This document shows positions 35,412 to 42,617 of a stretch of DNA of 64,000 nt, one piece after another. Source of the stretch: an uncultured Sphingobacteriales bacterium (GTDB lineage: Bacteria > Bacteroidota > Bacteroidia > Chitinophagales > Chitinophagaceae); the NCBI GenBank assembly GCA_937991535.1, contig CALKHN010000123.1, positions 44,932-108,931 of the forward strand. Direction: 5' to 3'. The number at the start of each line of letters is the position of its first letter. Positions within the stretch are counted from its first letter, which is position 1. The notes beneath the pieces were generated by a model. That model made no database searches. It was given only the letters and a program-made list of their open reading frames with translations, and had not been told where the DNA came from. A program made the position numbers and the translations under genes.

Positions 35412-37355
35412 ATGAGAAAGATCATTATAAACACATTATTGCTATACATCTTCGTTTATGCATCCGCCTTTGCGCAGCAGGAGCGGCAACAAAGCGCATG
35501 GCATGGCTTTGTTAAACACAGTTTTGTTTTTGAGGGAAGGCAGGCACGTATTGTAGCACCGCAACAGGCTTTGCCGGGAAACCCGTGGGTATGGCGGGCC
35601 TATTTTCCCGACTGGCATACCGAAATGGACAGTATACTTTTATCGCGTGGTTTTCATATTGCATATATAGATTGCAGCGATATGTTTGGCAGCGCCGAAG
35701 CCATGCAGGTATGGGAAAAATTTTACGATTATCTTATACATGAAAAGCAGTTTGCAGAAAAGCCGGCATTGGAAGGCGTAAGCCGGGGTGGACTGTATAT
35801 ATATGCCTGGGCCAAACTAAATCCGGGCAAGGTAAGCTGTATTTATGCTGAAGCGCCTGTATTAGACATTAAAAGCTGGCCCGGCGGCAAAGGAAAAGGC
35901 AGTGGCAGTGATGCCGACTGGAAAAAACTATTCAAAGCATATAATTATACAGAAGAGCAGGCAATGGCCTTTGCCGATAACCCGGTTAACAACCTGGAGG
36001 CATTGGCCGCGTATAAAGTACCTGTTGTGCACGTAGTGTGTGAAAGAGACAGCATAGTGCCATTGGCTGAAAATACAGCTATATTGGAAAAGAATTATAA
36101 AAAATACGGAGGCAATATTCGCGTGGATTATATGACGGAAGGCGTGAATGATGTGGGACATCATTTTACGATTAAAGACCCTGAGCAATATGCGGATTTT
36201 ATTTTCAATCATACGATCCCTTTAAAGCAAACGCTTTCTAATGAAAAGTTTGTGCACAGCTATGGCAGCCTGAACAATACATTTTACCAGGTCGAAGAAA
36301 AAAAGGAACTGACGGTTGCTTTCTTAGGCGGTTCCATAACGCAAAACCCCGGCTGGAAAGATAAGACGGCCAAATACCTGCAGGAAGTTTATCCGCAAAC
36401 AAGGTTTAATTTTATATATGCGGGCATTGCATCCCTGGGAAGTGTGCCGCATGCTTTTCGTTTGCAAACAGATGTATTGAATAAAAGCAAGGTTGATCTG
36501 CTGTTTGTAGAAGCGGCGGTAAACGATTTGGCTAATCAAACGCCGGTGGCACAACAGCAAAAAGCAATGGAAGGCATCATAAGGCACGCACTTACGGCTA
36601 ATCCTTATATGAATATTGTGTTAATGGCTTTTGCAGACGAAGACAAGATCAGGGATTATAAAAATGGAAAAATACCCGCAGAAGTAGCCTTGCACGACCA
36701 GGTGGCAAAGTATTACCAACTTGCCTTTCTTAATCTTGCACACGAAGTGCAGCAGCGTATTGCTAAGAAAGAGTTTACCTGGGAAGCTGATTTTAAAGAC
36801 CTGCATCCTTCGCCTTTTGGCCAGGAAATTTATTTTCAAGCTATTAAAGCACTTTTAAAAAAGGCTGGCGAGGAATATAAAAAAGAAGGATTGGTTCCTG
36901 TAAAACTTCCGGCGGCCAAATATAAAGCAGCTTATGATAATGGAAGATATGTAAGCGTGGATAAGGCCACTGCGCTGAAGGATTTTTCGCTGAACGCCAA
37001 CTGGCATCCGCTTGACAAAGGAGGAACCAGGCAGGGCTTTGTGCATGTGCCCGTACTTGAATCAGGTAAGGCCGGTGCATCTTTTGGTTTTTCATTTACA
37101 GGAACTGCTGCGGGCATTGCTATTGTTGCGGGTCCGGATGCGGGAATGATAAAATATTCGGTGGATGGAAAGCCTGCCAAAACCATTGATCTGTACACAC
37201 AATGGAGTGGGGGATTGCATCTGCCCTGGTACCTGGTATTGGCCGATGGTTTACCAAAGAGGAAACATATATTGAAGGTGCAGATCATAGCTCAAAAGAA
37301 CAATGATTCGAAAGGAAATGCCTGTCGCATTGTACATTTTTTGGTGAATGAATAA
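35412..37355 (+). CDS. Secreted two-domain enzyme: alpha/beta hydrolase fused to SGNH hydrolase
   Basis: Starting from the ATG at 35412, which gives a clean signal (MRKIIINTLLLYIFVYASAFA), the protein has 647 residues; a frame opening at 35289 only translates repeats. An alpha/beta-hydrolase domain (about 20-280) has the nucleophile elbow EGVSRGGLY and C-E-R-D near the acid position. An SGNH domain (about 295-500) follows, with VAFLGGSITQNPGW, AAVNDL and DLHPSPFGQ. A C-terminal beta-sandwich (about 520-640) may bind carbohydrate. Fusing two unrelated esterase folds suggests removal of two kinds of acyl group from one glycan. It sits between GH31 and Gfo/Idh genes. Confidence 0.75.
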   Translation: MRKIIINTLLLYIFVYASAFAQQERQQSAWHGFVKHSFVFEGRQARIVAPQQALPGNPWVWRAYFPDWHTEMDSILLSRGFHIAYIDCSDMFGSAEAMQVWEKFYDYLIHEKQFAEKPALEGVSRGGLYIYAWAKLNPGKVSCIYAEAPVLDIKSWPGGKGKGSGSDADWKKLFKAYNYTEEQAMAFADNPVNNLEALAAYKVPVVHVVCERDSIVPLAENTAILEKNYKKYGGNIRVDYMTEGVNDVGHHFTIKDPEQYADFIFNHTIPLKQTLSNEKFVHSYGSLNNTFYQVEEKKELTVAFLGGSITQNPGWKDKTAKYLQEVYPQTRFNFIYAGIASLGSVPHAFRLQTDVLNKSKVDLLFVEAAVNDLANQTPVAQQQKAMEGIIRHALTANPYMNIVLMAFADEDKIRDYKNGKIPAEVALHDQVAKYYQLAFLNLAHEVQQRIAKKEFTWEADFKDLHPSPFGQEIYFQAIKALLKKAGEEYKKEGLVPVKLPAAKYKAAYDNGRYVSVDKATALKDFSLNANWHPLDKGGTRQGFVHVPVLESGKAGASFGFSFTGTAAGIAIVAGPDAGMIKYSVDGKPAKTIDLYTQWSGGLHLPWYLVLADGLPKRKHILKVQIIAQKNNDSKGNACRIVHFLVNE

Positions 37356-37430
37356 TAATGTTCAATAGGTTAAACAGGGTATCATAAAACAGAGTTAACT
37401 ATATTTATATCATAAAATATCATTTCAGTT

Positions 37431-38516
37431 ATGCTGGACAATACAAAAAAAATACGCGTTTTGGTTGTAGGTTGTGGCAATATGGGAAGTTCCCATGCAA
37501 TGGCTTATCATCATCTTGATGGTTTTGAAATCTGTGGCCTGGTTTCTGGTGGAAGCACTAAAGAAATCTTGAATGAAAAGTTGGGCGGTGGATACGACCT
37601 GTATAACGATTTTGACCTGGCCCTGGAAGCCACAAAGCCCGATGCGGTATGCATATCTACCTATCCCGATACGCATGAACGCTTTGCTGTTAAAGCCATG
37701 GAAAAAGGCTGTCATGTATTTGTTGAAAAGCCCATCGCGGATTCTGTTGCCGCTGCGGAACGTGTGGCGGAAGCGGCCCGTAAAACCGGAAAAAAATTAG
37801 TAGTCGGTTATATCCTCAGACACCATCCTTCATGGGAGCGATTTATTGAAGAAGCGCATAAGCTGGGTAAGCCTTTGGCCATACGGATGAACCTGAACCA
37901 GCAGAGCAGCGGTAAAATGTGGACACTGCACCGCAACCTTATGAAGTCACTGAGCCCTATTGTTGACTGTGGAGTGCATTATATTGATGTGATGTGCCAG
38001 ATGACCCGTTCAAAACCTGTGCAGGTATACGCTATAGGAGCGCGGCTAACCGAAGAAATCCCGGCAGGCAATTATAATTACGGACAATTGCAAATTCGCT
38101 TTGAAGACGGATCGGTAGGATGGTATGAAGCAGGATGGGGACCCATGATCAGTGAAACAGCGTTTTTCGTGAAAGATGTAATTGGCCCCAAGGGATCAGT
38201 ATCTATAGTTGCCAGAACAGCGGGAGCGAGCGGAAAATCTGATTCTATTGATGCCCATACCAAAACAGAATCGCTGCTGGTGCATCATGCGGAATTAGAC
38301 GCGGATGAAAAGTTCGCAAAGGAAGATGAATGGATCAACCTGGAAGACGAACCCAACCACCAGGAGCTATGCGACCGCGAACAACTTTATTTTCTGAAAG
38401 CCATTAATGATGATATTGATCTCATCAATCATATGGAAGATGCGGTTAACAGCCTGCGGATTGCTTTTGCCTGCGATGAATCGGTGCGTACAGGTAAGGT
38501 TGTAGCATTGGGGTAA
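37431..38516 (+). CDS. Gfo/Idh/MocA family NAD(P)-dependent oxidoreductase
   Basis: A 361-residue cytosolic oxidoreductase without a signal. The N-terminal Rossmann fold has VVGCGNMGSSHA (GxGxxG type), and the family-defining EKPIAD carries the catalytic Lys. The C-terminal alpha/beta domain contains the VDCGVHYIDVMCQM segment (His of the active site) and FEDGSVGWYEAGWG. Enzymes of this family oxidise, reduce or epimerise sugars and inositols. As the last gene of the sulfatase-to-oxidoreductase run it could process the released monosaccharide. The exact reaction cannot be told from sequence. Confidence 0.85.
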   Translation: MLDNTKKIRVLVVGCGNMGSSHAMAYHHLDGFEICGLVSGGSTKEILNEKLGGGYDLYNDFDLALEATKPDAVCISTYPDTHERFAVKAMEKGCHVFVEKPIADSVAAAERVAEAARKTGKKLVVGYILRHHPSWERFIEEAHKLGKPLAIRMNLNQQSSGKMWTLHRNLMKSLSPIVDCGVHYIDVMCQMTRSKPVQVYAIGARLTEEIPAGNYNYGQLQIRFEDGSVGWYEAGWGPMISETAFFVKDVIGPKGSVSIVARTAGASGKSDSIDAHTKTESLLVHHAELDADEKFAKEDEWINLEDEPNHQELCDREQLYFLKAINDDIDLINHMEDAVNSLRIAFACDESVRTGKVVALG

Positions 38517-38621
38517 GCAGGAGTGAATATACGAATAGAATGCTTTGAGATCGCGCAGGTCTTCCAAAAAGAAGTGGAAAAACCGGAACCGTAGAAATTT
38601 TTCAGGAAGAATTCTGCTCGT

Positions 38622-38654
38622 TTTGGGAATTGATTATCATTTCCATTACCTTTG
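38622..38654 (+). promoter_or_regulatory. Promoter of the tRNA-Pro gene
   Basis: TTTG at 38622-38625 and TACCTTTG at 38647-38654 are 21 bases apart, an almost perfect Bacteroidota promoter (TTTG-N19/21-TAnnTTTG). Transcription should start near 38661. A hairpin CCCTTTCAG/CTGAAGGGG (38658-38666 and 38675-38683) would form at the very 5' end of the precursor. Confidence 0.65.
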
Positions 38655-38702
38655 CCACCCTTTCAGCCGTTTGCCTGAAGGGGAAGGCAAAAAAGTAAAG
38701 TT

Positions 38703-38776
38703 CGGGAGGTAGTTCAGCCCGGTAGAATACGTGGTTTGGGACCACGGGGTCGCAGGTTCGAATCCTGTCCTCCCGA
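38703..38776 (+). tRNA. tRNA-Pro (anticodon UGG)
   Basis: A 74-base cloverleaf: acceptor CGGGAGG (38703-38709) pairs with CCTCCCG (38769-38775), with discriminator A. The anticodon stem CGTGG/CCACG holds the loop TTTGGGA, giving anticodon TGG. The T-arm has GGTTCGAATCC. CCA is not encoded. A promoter and terminator flank it. Confidence 0.95.
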
Positions 38777-38791
38777 CCTGTAAAACAACAG

Positions 38792-38824
38792 AATCCGCAC
38801 TCACATTGTGTTTGCGGATTTTTA
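38792..38824 (+). terminator. Intrinsic terminator after tRNA-Pro
   Basis: AATCCGCA (38792-38799) pairs with TGCGGATT (38813-38820) over a 13-base loop, and the 3' arm runs into a T-tract to 38823. Confidence 0.75.
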
Positions 38825-38830
38825 TTTACA

Positions 38831-38854
38831 TTATGTAGCAGATTATGTAGCAAA
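38831..38854. repeat. Direct repeat downstream of tRNA-Pro
   Basis: TTATGTAGCA occurs twice at a 12-base period (38831-38840 and 38843-38852). It lies right after the tRNA terminator and before a transposase fragment, a typical place for integration scars. No copy of the tRNA 3' end is seen elsewhere in the window. Confidence 0.35.
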
Positions 38855-38899
38855 TAAGGTAATAATTATTGGTCGTTAGGAAATTAATTTATACCTTGA

Positions 38900-39300
38900 A
38901 TTTCAACCCAAAAACGATCTAAACCATTCCAATCTGCAAAGGAGTGGATTAAGTCTTACTCCAATCAGCTATCCGTTTTTCCAGATGAAAGCCCGAATAA
39001 ATTATTGCTTCTCAATCACAGTACTTTTATCGGGGTTCAATACCGCTATTTCTATGAGCAGATTAACAGCATCCTGGATAAAATGGGTCTGGGTGTTTTA
39101 CCACCTTTATTGAATGATTTGGCTACAATCAGAATATTTGAACCAGCATCCAAACTCCGTTCCCTGGAATTAATGGAGCAGTTTTTTGGCATCAACCACA
39201 GTCGTAAGAGCTATTACAAAATAGCACCTCAATGTATTAAACTGAAAGAAACAGTATTGCAGAAAATTGTTGCTTTTGCCACTACGGTAGGCGTATCGGT
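38900..39300 (+). pseudogene. IS transposase fragment (IS1634/IS4-like), truncated at both ends
   Basis: The frame is open from about 38900 without an initiator. It reads through SAKEWIKSYSNQLSVFPDE and YRYFYEQINSILDKMG, then PPLLNDLATIRIFEPASKLR, LELMEQFFGINHSRKSYYK and CIKLKETVLQKIVAFA. This is the N-terminal third of an IS1634-type transposase. After AFA (about 39285) similarity stops before the DDE catalytic core, and the following codons only mirror the 3' end of the opposite esterase gene. No terminal inverted repeats are visible. It is a dead remnant next to a tRNA gene. Confidence 0.7.
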
Positions 39301-39306
39301 TACAAA

Positions 39307-40467
39307 CTATGGCTCACCGGTTCTTCCGTATTTTAAAAAATACTCAAAAAAAAGATAAGCTGTTTCATTGGATGCCGCCGTTGGGGAATGCATCGGACGG
39401 TTTGTCATTGCTACACGGTTTTTATACCCCAGCAGGCTGTTTACTTTAATAGCATGATTAAGCGCTACCCAACGCTTAGGGGTATCTTCGGCGCCTCCGG
39501 AAACGAGGAAGGGACGCGGCGCCATCAACGCATGCAACTCCTGTAGGTTGTATCCTTCTTCCACCAGCCTGGGATATAATCCCGTCGCCGGGTTTTGTTC
39601 GGTGATCATTCCTCTTTTGCGCCAGGGCCGGGGATGCCAGCCCAGGTACCAGGGTTCCCAGTAATTGACGTCCCGGCGAGATTCATCGAATACGATCCCC
39701 GGATCGGACCATACGGCACAAGCAAATTTTTCAAAAAGGCAGGAAGCAAACATGGCCCATTTGCCGCCGAAGGAATGGCCCATGATGCCGATCCGTGCGG
39801 GGTCAACCTCCGGCCTTCTGGAAAGTACATACCACGCATTGGCTGCTGCGCAGGCCAGCATGGACAGGGGCGCTACCGTTGCATTGTCAATGCCGGGATA
39901 GTATATCGAAAAGGTCTGTGCCTTTGAGGCTGCCGCTGTTCCCAGCGAAAGCGTCACGAATCCTCTTTTTGCCAACTGGTATGCAAAATCGCGGTTGGGT
40001 TGATCGGCTTTCCCCATTCCAATCGCAGTTTCAGGCTCGTAATAAACGGTAATGACCGCCGGTCTTTTTTCTTTTCCGCCGGGAACCAGTAAATATCCTT
40101 CTGTTGCTTCATCGGGCGTCCAGAAAAACTGTACGCGGTATTGTGTAAACCCATCTCTGCGTACCGAATCAATGACCTTCATTTCCTGTTCTTCCAATAA
40201 CGGGGGCCACTGACCCATCAGTTGATGCCATCGTGCCAGTATTTCGTTCCGTCGTTTCTTCCAGTTGCCCGGCGTTTTTACGCTGTGCCCGTCGTAAAAT
40301 TGCAGCGGGGAGCGATAGGTTCCGTACCGGTCTTCAAATTCATTGGGAGGAGTAAAAAACGGAGCCAATTTTTCCCAGGCAGCAGCCTGTTCCGTTTTAA
40401 GATTGTCCTGTCCGCTCAAAAAGAGGGAACAAAAAACGGCGGGAAAAAGCAATAGGGCAATTCTCAT
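39307..40467 (-). CDS. Secreted alpha/beta hydrolase, acetyl-xylan-esterase-like
   Basis: A 386-residue exported hydrolase (signal MRIALLLFPAVFCSLFLSG). The nucleophile elbow is GIMGHSFGGKWAM and a late His in MHSPTAASNE may complete the triad. WSDPGIVFDESR and NYWEPWYLGW are conserved in the Bacteroidota esterases of glycan loci (prolyl-oligopeptidase/CE-like). It runs opposite to, and 115 bases from, an ECF sigma gene. Its 3' end abuts the transposase remnant. Likely role: removing ester decorations from a plant-type polysaccharide; the natural substrate is unknown. Confidence 0.7.
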   Translation of the reverse strand: MRIALLLFPAVFCSLFLSGQDNLKTEQAAAWEKLAPFFTPPNEFEDRYGTYRSPLQFYDGHSVKTPGNWKKRRNEILARWHQLMGQWPPLLEEQEMKVIDSVRRDGFTQYRVQFFWTPDEATEGYLLVPGGKEKRPAVITVYYEPETAIGMGKADQPNRDFAYQLAKRGFVTLSLGTAAASKAQTFSIYYPGIDNATVAPLSMLACAAANAWYVLSRRPEVDPARIGIMGHSFGGKWAMFASCLFEKFACAVWSDPGIVFDESRRDVNYWEPWYLGWHPRPWRKRGMITEQNPATGLYPRLVEEGYNLQELHALMAPRPFLVSGGAEDTPKRWVALNHAIKVNSLLGYKNRVAMTNRPMHSPTAASNETAYLFFEYFLKYGRTGEP

Positions 40468-40505
40468 AAAAATTCATTTCATTTCGTTTTGGCCGTCAGC
40501 TATAG

Positions 40506-40526
40506 CATGGCTTTTTTAAAGCTATG
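40506..40526. other. Hairpin between the divergent esterase and sigma genes
   Basis: CATGGCTTT (40506-40514) and AAAGCTATG (40518-40526) form a nine-base stem with one G-T pair and a three-T loop. It lies 56 bases before the sigma start, so it is either a leader hairpin or a protein-binding site. Confidence 0.35.
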
Positions 40527-40581
40527 ACATATTATCCATAATTTTATTAGCTTTATACGCCAGACTAACATACTACAAGCA

Positions 40582-41160
40582 TTGCCATTCGATATTACGA
40601 TATTGCTGCAGCAGGTGTCATGCGACGATGAAGCGGCCTTTCGCAGGGTCTTCGATCATTACAAAGCACCGTTTTACAGTGTTGCCTTTAAGATGACCCA
40701 TACCGCAGGCATCGCTGAAGAAATTGTTCAGGAAGTTTTTGTTACGCTTTGGGTAAAAAGAAGATTAGCAGCCCGCGCAAAAAATCCGGAAGGCTATATT
40801 TTTACTATTCTTCATAACTGCATATACGCGCATTTCAGAAAGCTTGCGCAGGAAAGACAATTAAAATCAAAGATCGTGCAGGCCACAGAAGAGAGTGTAA
40901 ATCCGGTAGAGACCTTATTACTCGAAAAAGAGCACAGGATCATTCTTGAAAAAGTGATCAGCGGGCTTCCTCCTCAGCAGAAGATCATTTACCAATTGGC
41001 CAAGCAGGAAGGAATAAGCAGGGAAGAGATTGCCAGGAGGTTAAACATTTCTCCTAATACCGTAAGGAATCATCTCGCCGCCGCGGTAGAATATCTGCGG
41101 GTTTGCCTTAAAAAGGAAGCCTCCGCTATTATATGGGCCGTTATCTGGATGTATGTATAA
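40582..41160 (+). CDS. ECF RNA polymerase sigma factor
   Basis: A 192-residue extracytoplasmic-function sigma factor, of the size usual for those that control SusCD loci. Region 2 spans about residues 20-90 (AFRRVFDHYKAPFYSVAFKM, EEIVQEVFVTLW) and region 4 about 120-175 (LPPQQKIIYQLAKQEG, ISREEIARRLNISPNTVRNHL as the helix-turn-helix). The start is a TTG at 40582, since no ATG is available in frame. It overlaps the upstream frame of the FecR gene. With the FecR protein and the STN-bearing SusC downstream it forms a complete trans-envelope signalling set. Confidence 0.85.
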   Translation: MPFDITILLQQVSCDDEAAFRRVFDHYKAPFYSVAFKMTHTAGIAEEIVQEVFVTLWVKRRLAARAKNPEGYIFTILHNCIYAHFRKLAQERQLKSKIVQATEESVNPVETLLLEKEHRIILEKVISGLPPQQKIIYQLAKQEGISREEIARRLNISPNTVRNHLAAAVEYLRVCLKKEASAIIWAVIWMYV

Positions 41161-41269
41161 ATTTTTGCAACCGGTTTGCTTAAAATTATTTTTCACACCA
41201 CTGGTACATTTTATTCTCTCCTTCATCATAGATCATAAGGGATGCGTGTTTCCAACTAAAAGAATCAGT

Positions 41270-42454
41270 ATGAGGCCTTCAAAGACCAGGGTAGCGTATT
41301 TGTTAGAAATTTATTCAGAGGGTAAAGCCACGGCCGAAGAAGAACAGGAGCTTTTTAACTGGGTGGTAAAAGGAAATGAAAAGCCGGTAAAGGAACATAT
41401 TGAAAAGCTGATTTCTTCTGATAATTTTGGTGAAGCGGCTTTAACTGTAGACTGGGAGCGATTGTACCAGCAGGTATTGAAAGAAAGGAATGCAGGGGAT
41501 AATCAGCCGGTAGTAAGAAAAATGACATGGATACGCTGGGCTGCTGCAGCAATTGTTTTGCTGGCGGGAACTGGATACTATTTTTTTACGGCCCATAAAG
41601 GAAATGATCAAAAGGCGCTGACAAATATTGAACGAGTAAAAATGGATGATATCGCGCCGCCTGACGCGGTTAATGCGGTGCTTACTTTAGACAATGGGCA
41701 ACGCATCATTTTAGACAGCTCGGGTACCGGGATGTTGGTGGAGCAGGGATCTGTAAAGGTGATGAAGTTGCCGGATGGGCAAATCTCCTATAGGGGGAGC
41801 AGTAAAGAAATGCAATACAATACACTAAGCAATCCCAGGGGCAGCAAAGTCATTGGACTAACGCTGGCCGACGGAACCAAAGTATGGCTGAACGCAGCAA
41901 GTTCCCTGAGATACCCTACCGCATTTACAGGTAAGGAAAGAAAAGTGGAAATCACCGGTGAGGCCTATTTTGAAGTGGCACATGATCCCGCTTTACCTTT
42001 TATTGTAAGTAAAGATGGAACAACAGTGCAGGTGCTGGGCACTCATTTTAATGTGAATGCATACGATGATGAGCATTCCCTGAATGTTACCTTACTGGAG
42101 GGAAGCGTAAAGGTTGGTACCATCTACGGCCGGCAACCTAAAGTGATCGGACCGGGAGAGCAGGCGCAGGTGGGCAAAGACGGGGCTATTGAACTGGTGA
42201 ATTCGGTTGATACAGAGGAGGTGATGGCCTGGAAGAATGATTTATTTTCTTTTAAAGGAGAAGGCATTGAAAGCATTATGCGACAGGTATCCCGGTGGTA
42301 CGATGTGGATGTGATTTTTGAGAAGCAGGTGACCGAAAAATTTTATGCTGAGGTGTCCAGGAGCACGAATGTTTCCATGCTGCTGAAAATGCTGCAGGCA
42401 ACCAGGTCTGTGCACTTTAGCATTGAAGGAAAAACAATAAGGGTAACACCATAA
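41270..42454 (+). CDS. FecR-family anti-sigma factor
   Basis: From the ATG at 41270 the protein has 394 residues. A cytosolic anti-sigma domain (about 1-85, ending in WVVKG-rich helices) is followed by one membrane helix (WIRWAAAAIVLLAGTGYYFF, about 90-108). The periplasmic FecR domain (about 175-275) has GTKVWLNAASSLRYP, GEAYFEVAHD and GTHFNVNAY. The C-terminal STN-like domain (about 325-394) ends in GKTIRVTP. It should sequester the sigma factor encoded just before it and release it when the SusC STN domain signals. A frame opening at 41153 would add 39 unrelated residues. Confidence 0.87.
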   Translation: MRPSKTRVAYLLEIYSEGKATAEEEQELFNWVVKGNEKPVKEHIEKLISSDNFGEAALTVDWERLYQQVLKERNAGDNQPVVRKMTWIRWAAAAIVLLAGTGYYFFTAHKGNDQKALTNIERVKMDDIAPPDAVNAVLTLDNGQRIILDSSGTGMLVEQGSVKVMKLPDGQISYRGSSKEMQYNTLSNPRGSKVIGLTLADGTKVWLNAASSLRYPTAFTGKERKVEITGEAYFEVAHDPALPFIVSKDGTTVQVLGTHFNVNAYDDEHSLNVTLLEGSVKVGTIYGRQPKVIGPGEQAQVGKDGAIELVNSVDTEEVMAWKNDLFSFKGEGIESIMRQVSRWYDVDVIFEKQVTEKFYAEVSRSTNVSMLLKMLQATRSVHFSIEGKTIRVTP

Positions 42455-42510
42455 AACTCATTTCGTAACTCAAATAAAGGTTGCAAAGATTGAGAACAGC
42501 TTAAGAAAAA

Positions 42511-42537
42511 GCCAGCTCCTCTGGAACAGGAACTGGC
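42511..42537 (+). other. Leader hairpin before the first susC gene
   Basis: GCCAG-C-TCCT (42511-42520) pairs with AGGA-A-CTGGC (42528-42537) over a seven-base loop. A second small palindrome, GCTGA-C-TCAGC, follows at about 42549-42559. There is no T-tract. Both lie 60-100 bases before the SusC start and may control the FecR-to-SusC transition of the transcript. Confidence 0.45.
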
Positions 42538-42617
42538 CGGGCATCTGAGCTGACTCAGCAATAATAAAAACAATGGGTGCTGTTTTACTATTTCATCAAC
42601 TCAAACTAAACAAAGTT

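Noticed and set aside
38602..38853. 83-codon minus-strand frame across the tRNA region
   Set aside because: It is the antisense translation of the tRNA-Pro gene (GREDRIRTCDP type artefact) and not a protein gene.
39301..39358. Last codons of the transposase frame
   Set aside because: They mirror the 3' end of the opposite esterase gene and show no transposase similarity.
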